Part shown: piece by piece, positions 6,296 to 13,976 of the stretch
How the letters are laid out: each line of letters begins with the position of its first letter
Position numbering within the stretch: position 1 is the first letter of the stretch
Origin: JALSHZ01 sp964614535
GTDB lineage: Bacteria; Pseudomonadota; Gammaproteobacteria; UWMA-0217
Length of the DNA stretch: 14,865 nt
NCBI GenBank assembly: GCA_964614535.1
Contig: CAZTOZ010000066.1
Location: 1-14,865 of the forward strand
Direction of reading: 5' to 3'
Notes under the pieces: generated by a model
What the model was told of the DNA's origin: nothing
Database searches by the model: none
What the model saw: the letters and a program-made list of their open reading frames with translations, nothing else
Made by a program: the position numbers and the translations under genes

Positions 6296-6400
6296 ATGCA
6301 CCCGGCGGAGAAACTTTCACCGGGGCTACCTGTCGAATTTACCTGGAAACCGGTAACGCCGACCGAACGCGGGCGCTGGATTCACCGGCAGTCCGCCTGA
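6296..6400 (+). CDS. Possible 34-residue leader or small protein
   Basis: The ATG at 6296 is preceded by GAGG 10 nt upstream, within and just beyond motif copy 1. The reading frame gives a 34-residue peptide starting MHPAEKLSPGLPVEFTW and ending in RQSA. It has sensible codon use for this GC-rich DNA but no recognised domain, signal or membrane segment. It lies in the leader of the STAS-sctX operon. It may be a real small protein, a regulatory leader peptide or chance. Confidence 0.25.
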   Translation: MHPAEKLSPGLPVEFTWKPVTPTERGRWIHRQSA

Positions 6401-6503
6401 CTGTTACCGGAGGAGCAACACGCCCCGTCGCGGTTGCCCGCCACAACCAAAAGGGCCCGGCGAGACGACCGGACGATCACAACCACAAAGGGAACCCGAC
6501 CCA

Positions 6504-6800
6504 ATGAATAACAAATCGACGGATCCGGCCCTCTTCGTCACCGAGGGCGATATCGACGGCAGCAACGCTCACCGGCTGCTCACCGGGCTGATGCCGTTGA
6601 TTGAACAACACCGTCACGTGGTCATCGACATGAGAAATACCACGTCGATCACCAGCAAGGGGCTGGCCGCGCTGCTCGACGCGGTAAAACTCGCGGGCGA
6701 CCGGCGGCTGGAAATACGCCACGCCAGCAACGACGTGGCGGAGCTGCTGGAACTCACCGGCTTTGCCCGGCTGATCGATCTCGGGAGGCAACAACGATGA
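6504..6800 (+). CDS. STAS-domain anti-anti-sigma-factor-like protein
   Basis: 98 residues covering a single STAS domain: 'HRHVVIDMRNTTSITSKGLAALLDAVKLA' (about 36-64) corresponds to the SpoIIAA core strand and phospho-site loop. The SpoIIAA D-S-S-G loop reads T-S-K-G here; the phosphorylatable serine position is kept as Ser51, while the Asp before it is Thr. Such proteins act in partner switching with an HPK-like anti-sigma kinase and a PP2C phosphatase. In Bordetella, BtrV (STAS), BtrW and BtrU control T3SS by this mechanism. Neither a kinase nor a phosphatase is in this window. It occupies the spot where the gatekeeper genes (yopN, tyeA, sycN) precede yscX in Yersinia, and its stop overlaps the sctX start. 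Confidence 0.8.
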   Translation: MNNKSTDPALFVTEGDIDGSNAHRLLTGLMPLIEQHRHVVIDMRNTTSITSKGLAALLDAVKLAGDRRLEIRHASNDVAELLELTGFARLIDLGRQQR

Positions 6801-7150
6801 GTGACGAGACTTTCGATTTTCATCACGGTATCCGGGGCGTGCTGCCAAACCGTCGGGAGCGGGCGGAACTGCCCGACAAGGCGCCGTTGCCACCCTGCGG
6901 GCGTCACCGACGGGCACCGATGACACCGACCCCCCGAGACCCCGACGCCGATCTGCTGGCATTGCTGGAACCACCGGTCAGCGACCCGTTCTCTCTGGCG
7001 CCGATGCACTACCAAGCGCTGCTCGGCGAATCCCGCAGCCTGTTCGCGGCACTGGCCAAGAACGATGGCGACGGCATCTTCGCACGGGCCGCCGAACTAC
7101 TCGAAGAGGCAGTTTTTCTTCTCGGCATCGTCGCGCAACACAAGCGCTGA
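6797..7150 (+). CDS. sctX: SctX-like (YscX family) early substrate and export component
   Basis: 117 residues, close to YscX (122). Similar elements occur in the same order: an HGI-type N-terminus, 'APLPPCGRH' corresponding to YscX 'ALPPDGH', a variable middle, a segment 'SDPFSLAPMHYQALLGESRSLFAAL', and a C-terminal amphipathic helix (FARAAELLEEAVFLLGIVAQHKR). In Yersinia, YscX is secreted, bound by the chaperone YscY and docked on the SctV ring; X and Y occur only in Ysc-family injectisomes. The ATG overlaps the STAS-gene stop (ATGA) and has GGGAGG 8 nt upstream. The X-Y-V gene order is exactly that of Yersinia, which strengthens a call that sequence alone would leave moderate. Confidence 0.75.
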   Translation: MSDETFDFHHGIRGVLPNRRERAELPDKAPLPPCGRHRRAPMTPTPRDPDADLLALLEPPVSDPFSLAPMHYQALLGESRSLFAALAKNDGDGIFARAAELLEEAVFLLGIVAQHKR

Positions 7151-7164
7151 GGCAGGGGGCCACG

Positions 7165-7248
7165 ATGTCACTTCGTCAACCACGTGGCAGAGCGATTGGC
7201 CGGCACAAGAACTCTTCAGCACTACAAGGGCAGGCGACAGGAGCTTGA
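7165..7248 (+). CDS. Possible 27-residue coupling ORF between sctX and sctY
   Basis: The ATG at 7165 follows a CAGGGGGC ribosome-like site just after the sctX stop. The frame (starting MSLRQPRGRAIGRHKN) ends with TGA at 7246-7248, one base before the sctY ATG at 7250. It overlaps no other gene I accept. The arrangement would couple translation of sctX to sctY across a gap otherwise too long for coupling. The peptide itself is Arg-rich and featureless, so it may have no function of its own, or may not be translated. Confidence 0.25.
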   Translation: MSLRQPRGRAIGRHKNSSALQGQATGA

Positions 7249-7249
7249 G

Positions 7250-7675
7250 ATGGATGGTTCACCGCAACCCGATCACGAACACAGAGCACTCACCATGCAA
7301 CAAGACGCATCAATCAATTGGCAGTCGGCACCATCCGCGCAACTCGACGCCGCCAAGAAGGATGCCCTCACCACCCTGGGGCACTTCTATCTGACGCAAG
7401 CCCGGGCGGATAAAGCGATCACACTACTTTCTGCGTTGCACCGGCTGGAACCCAACGACATACGGATCGCCCTCTCGCTGGCATGGGCATGGCTGCAACG
7501 CGGCGAACCGGAGATCACGCTGCGGCTGTCGCAACCCGGCCTGCGGCGAACCGACCACCTCGGGCAGGCGGCACGCAGGCTCCAAACGACGGCCCTGGTG
7601 CGGCTCGGCCGCCATGACGAGGCACGCAGCCTGATCGACACTGGGCCCGCCATCGCCACCGAGGAGGTGGTTTGA
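7250..7675 (+). CDS. sctY: SctY-like (YscY family) TPR chaperone of SctX
   Basis: 141 residues from the ATG at 7250, chosen for its AGGAG site 6 nt upstream; a GTG at 7184 is possible but lacks one. TPR-type helical repeats run from about 35 to the end: 'ALTTLGHFYLTQARADKAITLLSALHRLEPN', then 'IALSLAWAWLQRGEPEITLRL', then 'TTALVRLGRHDEARSLID'. This matches the YscY layout, although YscY is shorter (about 114). YscY binds YscX, and the XY pair docks onto the SctV cytoplasmic ring. Its TGA overlaps the sctV start by one base. It could in principle be another T3SS TPR chaperone (SycD type), but the position between X and V favours SctY. Confidence 0.75.
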   Translation: MDGSPQPDHEHRALTMQQDASINWQSAPSAQLDAAKKDALTTLGHFYLTQARADKAITLLSALHRLEPNDIRIALSLAWAWLQRGEPEITLRLSQPGLRRTDHLGQAARRLQTTALVRLGRHDEARSLIDTGPAIATEEVV

Positions 7676-9762
7676 TGCTAGCCCGGATCCAATCCTTTCT
7701 GCTTCTGCTGACACGCCGCAGCGACATTGCGCTGGCGGCGCTGCTCATCGCTGTCATCTTTCTGATGATCTTGCCAATGCCCACCTGGCTAGTGGATCTG
7801 CTGATCGCGATGAACATCGCCGGCTCGATCATCCTGCTGATGGTTGCCATCTACATCAAGACGCCGGTGGCGTTCTCTGCCTTTCCGGCGGTATTGCTCA
7901 TCACCACGCTGTTCCGGTTGGCGATTTCGATCACCACCACCCGCCTGATCCTGCTGCAGGCCGATGCCGGACAGATCGTCTTCACCTTCGGCGACTTCGT
8001 AGTACAGGGGAACCTCATCGTCGGCCTGGTCGTCTTTCTCATCATCACGCTGGTGCAGTTCATCGTCATCACCAAGGGCTCGGAACGGGTCGCCGAGGTG
8101 AGCGCCCGCTTTTCACTGGACGGCATGCCGGGCAAACAGATGAGCATCGACAGCGACCTGCGCTCCGGCATCATCACCATGGCCCAGGCCCGGGCGCAAC
8201 GAAAATACCTGGAGAAGGAGAGTCAACTCTATGGCGCCATGGATGGCGCGATGAAGTTCGTCAAGGGTGACGCCATCGCCGGCATACTCATCATCCTGGT
8301 CAACCTCATCGGCGGCATCGCGGTCGGTACCTTCCAACACGACATGACCGGCGCCGAGGCACTCGACGTCTATGCCATTCTCACCATCGGTGACGGCTTG
8401 GTGGCACAGATCCCGGCATTGTTCATCGCTATCACCGCCGGTATCATCGTCACCCGCGGCAATTCGGAGGATTCGGTCAATCTCGGCGCCGACATCGGCT
8501 CCCAGGTTCTGGCCCAACCCAACGCACTGCTGATCGGCTCGATCATTCTGTTTGGTTTTGCCCTCATACCCGGCTTTCCAACGCCGATCTTCATACTGCT
8601 CGGTCTGGCCGCCGGGGCGGTCGGCCTTGTGCTGATTCGCATTCGCAGCCGCGAGGGCGAAGCCACCCTCGACGAAGTCGATACCCCACCGTCGAACGAA
8701 GCAAACGGCGGCGTCACACCTCGCAGGGCGCCGATCGTCTCACCACCGATCGTGATCGAACTGGCCGAGGCGGTTCGCCATCGCCTGGACCCGGGGGAAC
8801 TCAACACCCAGCTCGGCAATGTCCGCCGTGGACTGTTTGAGGAGCTGGGCGTCCCCTTCCCCGGCGTCCACCTCCGTTTCAGCGCCGAACTGGACGACGA
8901 CCACTATGTCATCCATCTCAACGAGGTTCCCACTGCCCAGGGCTATCTCGGCAACGGCAAACTGCTGACGGCCGCCTCCCCGGAGGAGTTGCAACTGCTC
9001 GACATCCCGACACAACAGGGCGAGCCGCTGCTGCCCGGGCTGACACCCCTGCTGGTGGACAGCAGGCACGAAACTGAGCTGCGGCAACACAACATCCCGA
9101 TACTGACGCCGGCCTACATCATGGCGATGCACCTGGCCTGGGTGCTACGCCGGCACGCTGCCGAATTCGTCGGCGTCCAGGAGACCCATCAACTGCTCGG
9201 CCAACTGGAGAACGACGCCAGCGAACTGGTCAAGGAGGCGTTGCGCATCGTACCGCTGAACCGTCTGACACAAATCCTGCGCAAGCTGGTGGACGAGGAC
9301 ATCTCGATCCGCAACCTGCGCACGATACTGGAGACGCTGGTTCAGTGGGGCGCCACCACCGAAGACCCGGAGCAGCTCACTGAACACGTCCGCGCAGCCC
9401 TGAAACGACAGATCAGTCACCAGTTCAGCGCCGGACGCAATATCCTCCCGATCTATCTGATGGATCCGGCCACCGAGATGGCGCTGCAGGCCTACATTCG
9501 CCAGACTCCCGGCGGCGGCATGCTGGGCCTCGGCCCCGAAGACACCCGCAAACTCCTCGATGCGATCCGCCAAGTCGTCTCCACAAATGACGGCCACGCC
9601 CAGCCGGCACCGCTGCTGACCAGCTTCGAATTGCGCCCCCTGCTGCGCAAGCTGATCCGGATGGACTTCCGCGATCTGCCGGTGCTCTCCTACGAAGAGC
9701 TGGCGCAGGACATCACGGTGCAGCCACTGGGCAAGATCGACTTCCAGCCGGTAGGAGCCTGA
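7675..9762 (+). CDS. sctV: SctV major export-gate protein
   Basis: 695 residues, the normal size for the FHIPEP/YscV/FlhA family. Eight transmembrane helices lie in the first ~325 residues (about 18-35, 40-60, 69-88, 107-132, 199-219, 240-260, 284-300, 303-322). The family signature loop 'RFSLDGMPGKQMSIDSDL' is at about 145-162, followed by 'GAMDGAMKFVKGDAIAG'. The C-terminal half is the cytoplasmic domain that forms the nonameric substrate-selecting ring. I use the ATG at 7675, preceded by GAGGAGGTGG; a TTG one codon earlier is also possible. Its start overlaps the sctY stop, and sctN follows one base after its own stop, consistent with tight co-expression. Confidence 0.97.
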   Translation: MLARIQSFLLLLTRRSDIALAALLIAVIFLMILPMPTWLVDLLIAMNIAGSIILLMVAIYIKTPVAFSAFPAVLLITTLFRLAISITTTRLILLQADAGQIVFTFGDFVVQGNLIVGLVVFLIITLVQFIVITKGSERVAEVSARFSLDGMPGKQMSIDSDLRSGIITMAQARAQRKYLEKESQLYGAMDGAMKFVKGDAIAGILIILVNLIGGIAVGTFQHDMTGAEALDVYAILTIGDGLVAQIPALFIAITAGIIVTRGNSEDSVNLGADIGSQVLAQPNALLIGSIILFGFALIPGFPTPIFILLGLAAGAVGLVLIRIRSREGEATLDEVDTPPSNEANGGVTPRRAPIVSPPIVIELAEAVRHRLDPGELNTQLGNVRRGLFEELGVPFPGVHLRFSAELDDDHYVIHLNEVPTAQGYLGNGKLLTAASPEELQLLDIPTQQGEPLLPGLTPLLVDSRHETELRQHNIPILTPAYIMAMHLAWVLRRHAAEFVGVQETHQLLGQLENDASELVKEALRIVPLNRLTQILRKLVDEDISIRNLRTILETLVQWGATTEDPEQLTEHVRAALKRQISHQFSAGRNILPIYLMDPATEMALQAYIRQTPGGGMLGLGPEDTRKLLDAIRQVVSTNDGHAQPAPLLTSFELRPLLRKLIRMDFRDLPVLSYEELAQDITVQPLGKIDFQPVGA

Positions 9763-9763
9763 G

Positions 9764-11092
9764 ATGGGCGCGCTCGACTATTTCGACGGCATTCTGCACG
9801 ACGTAGTCAGGGGCTACACGCCGACGACACCGAAAGGACGGGTGCTGCAGGTGGCCGGTACCATCATCCGCGCCATCACGCCCCGCACCAGCATCGGCGA
9901 GGTCTGTCTGCTACAGAATCCCGCCAGCAGCCATGTGCTGCCAGCCGAAGTGGTCGGGTTCGACCACAACACCGCACTCCTGGCACCGATGGGCGAGATG
10001 CGCGCGTTGTCGCCATCGACGATGGTCATCCCAACCGGCGACATCCACCGGATCGAGGTGGGCCCACATCTACGCGGGCATGTCCTCGACGGTCTCGGCA
10101 ACCCCATCGACGGCGCCGACTTGGGCGACACCCACCTGCTGCATCACTACTCGGCCAACGCCTCACCGCCCGACCCCCTCAACCGGCGCATCATCGACAA
10201 GCCGCTGGCACTGGGCATCAAAGCGATCGATGCGCTGATGACCTGCGGCGAAGGCCAGCGCACCGGCATCTTCTCCGCAGCCGGCGCCGGCAAGAGCACA
10301 CTACTGGGCATGCTGGTGCGCCACGCCAGCGTCGATATCACCGTGGTGGCGCTGATCGGCGAGCGGGGGCGTGAAGTGCGCGAATTCATCGAACAGGTGC
10401 TCGGACCCGAGGGCATGAAAAACACCATCGTCGTCGTCGCCACCTCGGATCGTCCGGCCATGGAACGGGTCAAGGCCGCCCATGTGGCGACGACCATCGC
10501 CGAATATTTCCGCAATCAGGGCAACAGCGTGTTGCTATTGATGGATTCGGTCACCCGCTTTGCCCGCGCGCAACGAGAAATCGGTCTCTCCGCCGGGGAG
10601 GCGCCAACACGACGCGGCTTCCCTCCATCGGTATTCGCCGAGCTCCCCCGGCTGATGGAGCGCGCCGGCACCTCCGACAAAGGCTCGATCACCGCGTTTT
10701 ACACCGTCCTGGTCGAAGGGGACGATCTGAACGAGCCGGTGGCGGATGAAGTCCGCTCCATCCTCGACGGCCACATCGTTCTATCCCGCGAGCTGGCCGA
10801 CGCCAACCACTTCCCCGCCATCGACGTGCTCGCCAGCCTCAGCCGGGTCATGCACAACATCACCGATACCGAACACCAGGCGGCCGCGAGTCGCGTCCGT
10901 ACCCTGCTGGCCAAGTACAAGGAGATCGAACTGCTGGTCCGTGTCGGTGAATACCAGACCGGCAGCGATCCGGAAGCCGACGAAGCCCTTGCCAAGATCA
11001 AGGCCATCAACAGCATGCTGCGGCAGGAGATCCACCATCGCGCCGATTTCGAAATGACACTGGCACAACTGCGGGAGATTGCATTGGCATGA
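9764..11092 (+). CDS. sctN: SctN T3SS ATPase
   Basis: 442 residues, full length for the YscN/FliI family. Walker A 'AAGAGKST' at 172-179 (Lys177), 'GERGREV' with the catalytic-type Glu200, Walker B 'VLLLMDS' at 256-262, and the arginine-finger region 'SLSRVM' (Arg361) are all intact. The hexameric ATPase unfolds substrates, releases chaperones and feeds the export gate. AGGAG precedes the ATG, which is one base after the sctV stop. Its stop overlaps the sctO ATG (ATGA). It is distinguished from flagellar FliI mainly by context: no flagellar genes are nearby. Confidence 0.97.
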   Translation: MGALDYFDGILHDVVRGYTPTTPKGRVLQVAGTIIRAITPRTSIGEVCLLQNPASSHVLPAEVVGFDHNTALLAPMGEMRALSPSTMVIPTGDIHRIEVGPHLRGHVLDGLGNPIDGADLGDTHLLHHYSANASPPDPLNRRIIDKPLALGIKAIDALMTCGEGQRTGIFSAAGAGKSTLLGMLVRHASVDITVVALIGERGREVREFIEQVLGPEGMKNTIVVVATSDRPAMERVKAAHVATTIAEYFRNQGNSVLLLMDSVTRFARAQREIGLSAGEAPTRRGFPPSVFAELPRLMERAGTSDKGSITAFYTVLVEGDDLNEPVADEVRSILDGHIVLSRELADANHFPAIDVLASLSRVMHNITDTEHQAAASRVRTLLAKYKEIELLVRVGEYQTGSDPEADEALAKIKAINSMLRQEIHHRADFEMTLAQLREIALA

Positions 11093-11598
11093 GCGACAGC
11101 GACCTGGAGCCCCTGCTGCGGATACGCGCCAGTCGCGAGGAACTGGCCCGCCGCCAAGTGGCGCAACAGCAGCAGGCAGTGGTGCAACACCACCGCCTGC
11201 TGCACGAAAAAAACGTTCAGCTGCACCACTATCTCAAATGGAAGAAAGAGCAGGAGGTCTCCCTCTTCGAGGCATTGACACGCGGCCCGATCTCCACCAG
11301 CGAACTGTTCAGGTATCGCACCAGCATGACCAACCTAGTCAACCGCCAGCAACAGCTAATGGCCGAGCTGGACCAGCAGCAGGCAATGACCCGGGAGGCG
11401 GAAAAGGCTCTCGACGACGCAAAGGCAAACTTTATTGAAATGCACCGCGCCACCGAAAAATGCAGGGAACTCGTCGACGAGGAAAAGGAACTAAACGAAT
11501 TGAACCACCGTCTCAAGGAAGACGACGAACTGGACGAACTCGCCCTGGCCCAGTGGGTGGCCGGCCAGTGCATCCCCGATCATGAGGCGGAGCGATGA
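11089..11598 (+). CDS. sctO: SctO central stalk protein
   Basis: 169 residues, almost wholly coiled-coil: two long helices (about 12-60 and 78-150), with a break around 'TRGPISTSEL'. This is the YscO/FliJ architecture: the antiparallel coiled coil inserts into the SctN hexamer and contacts the SctV ring. Sequence identity across the family is always low, so position directly after sctN, overlapping it by 4 nt, carries much of the evidence. The stop overlaps the start of the following regulator gene. In Yersinia yscP-U would follow; here they do not. Confidence 0.85.
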   Translation: MSDSDLEPLLRIRASREELARRQVAQQQQAVVQHHRLLHEKNVQLHHYLKWKKEQEVSLFEALTRGPISTSELFRYRTSMTNLVNRQQQLMAELDQQQAMTREAEKALDDAKANFIEMHRATEKCRELVDEEKELNELNHRLKEDDELDELALAQWVAGQCIPDHEAER

Positions 11599-12242
11599 AA
11601 CTTCTCGTAATTTGTGAACACGCATTTATCAGAGAAAGCCTCTGCAACCTGCTGCAGGACTTTTCCACCGGGCTGAAGGTGATCGGCACGGCCAACGCCG
11701 AAACGGCGACCCAGAGCCTGTTGCGGACCCAGGACATCCAGCTCGTGCTCTATTATCTCACCGACAAGGGGACCGCTCTGTCTGGCATCCGCGCGCTCCA
11801 CCTCGCCCATCCGGCGCTGCCGGTACTGGCGATCGCCGACTTCCATTGCGACGGCGACGGCAACGACCTTATCCAGGCCGGCGCCCGGGGCTGCGTCTCC
11901 ACCGAATTCACCTGGCAGGCGATCAAATCGGTTATGCAGCGGGTCATCAACGACGAGGTGGTCACGCCCCACGACAGCCGACTGATCAACGAAAGCTGCA
12001 AGATCCTCTACCCCGATAACGATACCCGGCGAACGCCCGGCGAAAACGCCTCGACGGCCAAACTCACGCCTCGCCAGATCGAGGTGCTGAAACTAATCAA
12101 GGAAGGACGCTCGAACAAGGAGATCGCCCGCACACTGAACATGGCCGAAGCAACGGTGAAGACCCACTGCTCGGCGATATTTCGTGAACTCGGCGTAGAC
12201 AACCGCACCCAGGCCGCAATTGCCGCCGAGCAGATCATCTGA
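11595..12242 (+). CDS. LuxR/NarL-type regulator with degenerate receiver domain
   Basis: 215 residues: receiver-like domain (1-120) and a canonical C-terminal LuxR helix-turn-helix (157-212: LTPRQIEVLKLIKEGRSNKEIARTL, then EATVKTHCSAIFRELGV). The phospho-acceptor Asp of the usual D-L-V-L-L-D is replaced: 'QLVLYYL' places Tyr54 there. The N-terminal acidic pair is reduced to Cys-Glu (VICEH, residues 6-9), and the conserved Lys is missing (GCVSTE). It therefore probably works without phosphorylation or senses something else. It is the last gene of the T3SS operon (start overlaps sctO stop), with no histidine kinase beside it. It is a natural candidate to bind the three-copy motif, and possibly to autoregulate from the copy at 6267 (inference). 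Confidence 0.9.
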   Translation: MKLLVICEHAFIRESLCNLLQDFSTGLKVIGTANAETATQSLLRTQDIQLVLYYLTDKGTALSGIRALHLAHPALPVLAIADFHCDGDGNDLIQAGARGCVSTEFTWQAIKSVMQRVINDEVVTPHDSRLINESCKILYPDNDTRRTPGENASTAKLTPRQIEVLKLIKEGRSNKEIARTLNMAEATVKTHCSAIFRELGVDNRTQAAIAAEQII

Positions 12243-12326
12243 CCCCGCGCAAACGCCACCGGGCCGGATGTCCACCCAGATAGCTGACACGAGGACGCCC
12301 AGCACCGTCGACGCCAAAGCCGAATT

Positions 12327-12359
12327 CCCGGAAACCCGTATTTGTGTGAAATATCCGGG
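12327..12359. terminator. Bulged hairpin between convergent genes
   Basis: CCCGGA (12327-12332) pairs with TCCGGG (12354-12359), with extra TATTT/AAATA pairing inside after a six-base bulge. It lies between the regulator gene and the convergent transglutaminase gene, where a shared terminator would be expected. There is no clear T-run on either strand, so the call is weak. Confidence 0.25.
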
Positions 12360-13940
12360 CTAAGCGATGGCGGACCGATCTATATCCCAGTTGGTCAGCC
12401 GCATCACATCGGGAGCGCCAACCGCCGCCGCCAGATAGAATTTCTTGAACCCCCTTTTGGGAATCCACTGGCCATCACGGAACTGGACGTCGACGATACC
12501 GAGTGCCGGTGTCCAGAAACGGTAGACATCCGCCCCCTGCATGCCAATGAACACCGCATTCCACCCCTGTGTCGCCGAGGTATTGTCACCCGGCTTGTCG
12601 AAATAGTAGGTACCACCGAGCCGCAGTTGGTCCCCCCGGGACGGATCGAACAGCGCGTATTCTCCATCAAGATTGGAGACTCCATTTACCGTCACATCCC
12701 CAGCACGCGCGGTTCTACCACTGAAACGAAAGCCACCGTCGAAGCTGGAGAAATCGTGTTGATCGAACCAGGAGTTGATCATCAGCCGCCCCGCACGCCG
12801 ATCGAAGTCATCGGCGCCGATGGTATCGATGGTGGCCTTGAGATTGAGCAGGCGCATCGGCGTGGCGCAGTCGAAGCGGTATTCCTGTCGCGACTCGAAG
12901 ATATGCCGCACGGCGTCCGACGGACGGATCAGATTGCCCCGGTCGTCATACTGCCGCATCAACAGAAAACGGTTTCCATTGCGTTCTACCACCTCCCAAT
13001 AGGCATTGCGCTGGAGCACCTTTTCGGTGCCGGACACCCCATAGTCATCGGTAAATAGCCGGGTTTCGGGCCGACGCAGCGCACCACCGGGAATATCGAC
13101 GTTGTTCCGGGAAAAACGCCATCCACCATCGGCAAGGTCTTCAGCAATACCCCGCATCGCCTCTCTGAAACGCAATGCATAGAGGTCGTCCGCCGTGAGC
13201 GTCTTCGAGCCAACAGTCTGGTTGCGGCCATCGACAATCATCACCATGTCACCAACACCGAGCACGCCATCGGCGCGACCGCCATCGCGCACCACCACAT
13301 GCCGACCCTCGCGGACCCGCCCATCGGCATCGGCGGCAAACAGGCTGTTGAGCATCTGTTCATCCGCCGGCCGCAATTGGATAGTGCCCGGCGGGTTCGG
13401 ACCAGGAGCCGGCAACGGCATGGGGTCAGGGCTCGGTGATGGCCCACCCTCGAGTGCCGCAATACGCTGCTCGAACGCAGTGATATATTGGCGGACATGA
13501 TTAAGGCGCCCCTGCCACTGGCTGATTAGCCGTTGATTATATTGGATTTGCTGCTGCAGCCAGGCACGATAACGCCAATTTCCCGTTCCCGAGACGATCT
13601 GTTCCAGGCGTTGGTTCTGCCCCTGGTGCTGGTCGATGCGTTGTTGGTACCACGCCGCCGTCACCTGATAACGATCGAGCTGCTGGCGCAACTGTCTCAG
13701 TTGCGTCGTATCCTGCGGCTGGCCGACGTCTCCCTGCCCCCCCCCGGCCAACACAGCCAACTGCCGATCGAATATCGACCCGAGGCGGCCAGCCACCTCA
13801 CGCCCCAGTCCACTCTCGGCACGGGTTTGAAAACCCGGCCACCCTCTGCCGGCAAACTGTTCTCGCCCGATCTGCCCGGTATCGCCGCGCAACGGGTGAT
13901 AGTGGCGATCGTAAAGCAAATGAGTGGTGTAGACTGGCAT
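12360..13940 (-). CDS. Candidate T3SS effector with Tgl-type transglutaminase domain
   Basis: 526 residues. An N-terminal region of about 70 residues has no signal peptide. A Gln/Arg-rich coiled-coil segment with many Trp spans about 76-164, a proline-rich linker 165-187, and a C-terminal domain about 245-525 resembles Bacillus protein-glutamine gamma-glutamyltransferase Tgl. Matches include 'YWEVVERNGNRFLL', 'YRFDCATPMRLLNLKATIDTIGADDF' (Tgl FECAT...LIDTIGEDKF), 'TYYFDKP', and 'GWNAVFIG...ALGI' (Tgl GENVILLG...GLGI). The catalytic Cys is kept (Cys358), its neighbouring Glu is Asp357, but the Tgl GEN glutamate aligns with Trp460, so activity is uncertain. Bacillus Tgl crosslinks spore-coat proteins; a spore role is not expected here. 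The T3SS neighbourhood and shared upstream motif suggest a secreted effector. AGGAG 7 nt before the ATG supports the start. Confidence 0.8.
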   Translation of the reverse strand: MPVYTTHLLYDRHYHPLRGDTGQIGREQFAGRGWPGFQTRAESGLGREVAGRLGSIFDRQLAVLAGGGQGDVGQPQDTTQLRQLRQQLDRYQVTAAWYQQRIDQHQGQNQRLEQIVSGTGNWRYRAWLQQQIQYNQRLISQWQGRLNHVRQYITAFEQRIAALEGGPSPSPDPMPLPAPGPNPPGTIQLRPADEQMLNSLFAADADGRVREGRHVVVRDGGRADGVLGVGDMVMIVDGRNQTVGSKTLTADDLYALRFREAMRGIAEDLADGGWRFSRNNVDIPGGALRRPETRLFTDDYGVSGTEKVLQRNAYWEVVERNGNRFLLMRQYDDRGNLIRPSDAVRHIFESRQEYRFDCATPMRLLNLKATIDTIGADDFDRRAGRLMINSWFDQHDFSSFDGGFRFSGRTARAGDVTVNGVSNLDGEYALFDPSRGDQLRLGGTYYFDKPGDNTSATQGWNAVFIGMQGADVYRFWTPALGIVDVQFRDGQWIPKRGFKKFYLAAAVGAPDVMRLTNWDIDRSAIA

Positions 13941-13976
13941 GTTGGCTCCTGATAAACCATTGGCATTGATTTCGGA

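Noticed and set aside
12342..13058. 238-codon plus-strand ORF opposite the transglutaminase-domain gene
   Set aside because: Antisense shadow of a conserved domain; no ribosome site and no recognisable protein features.
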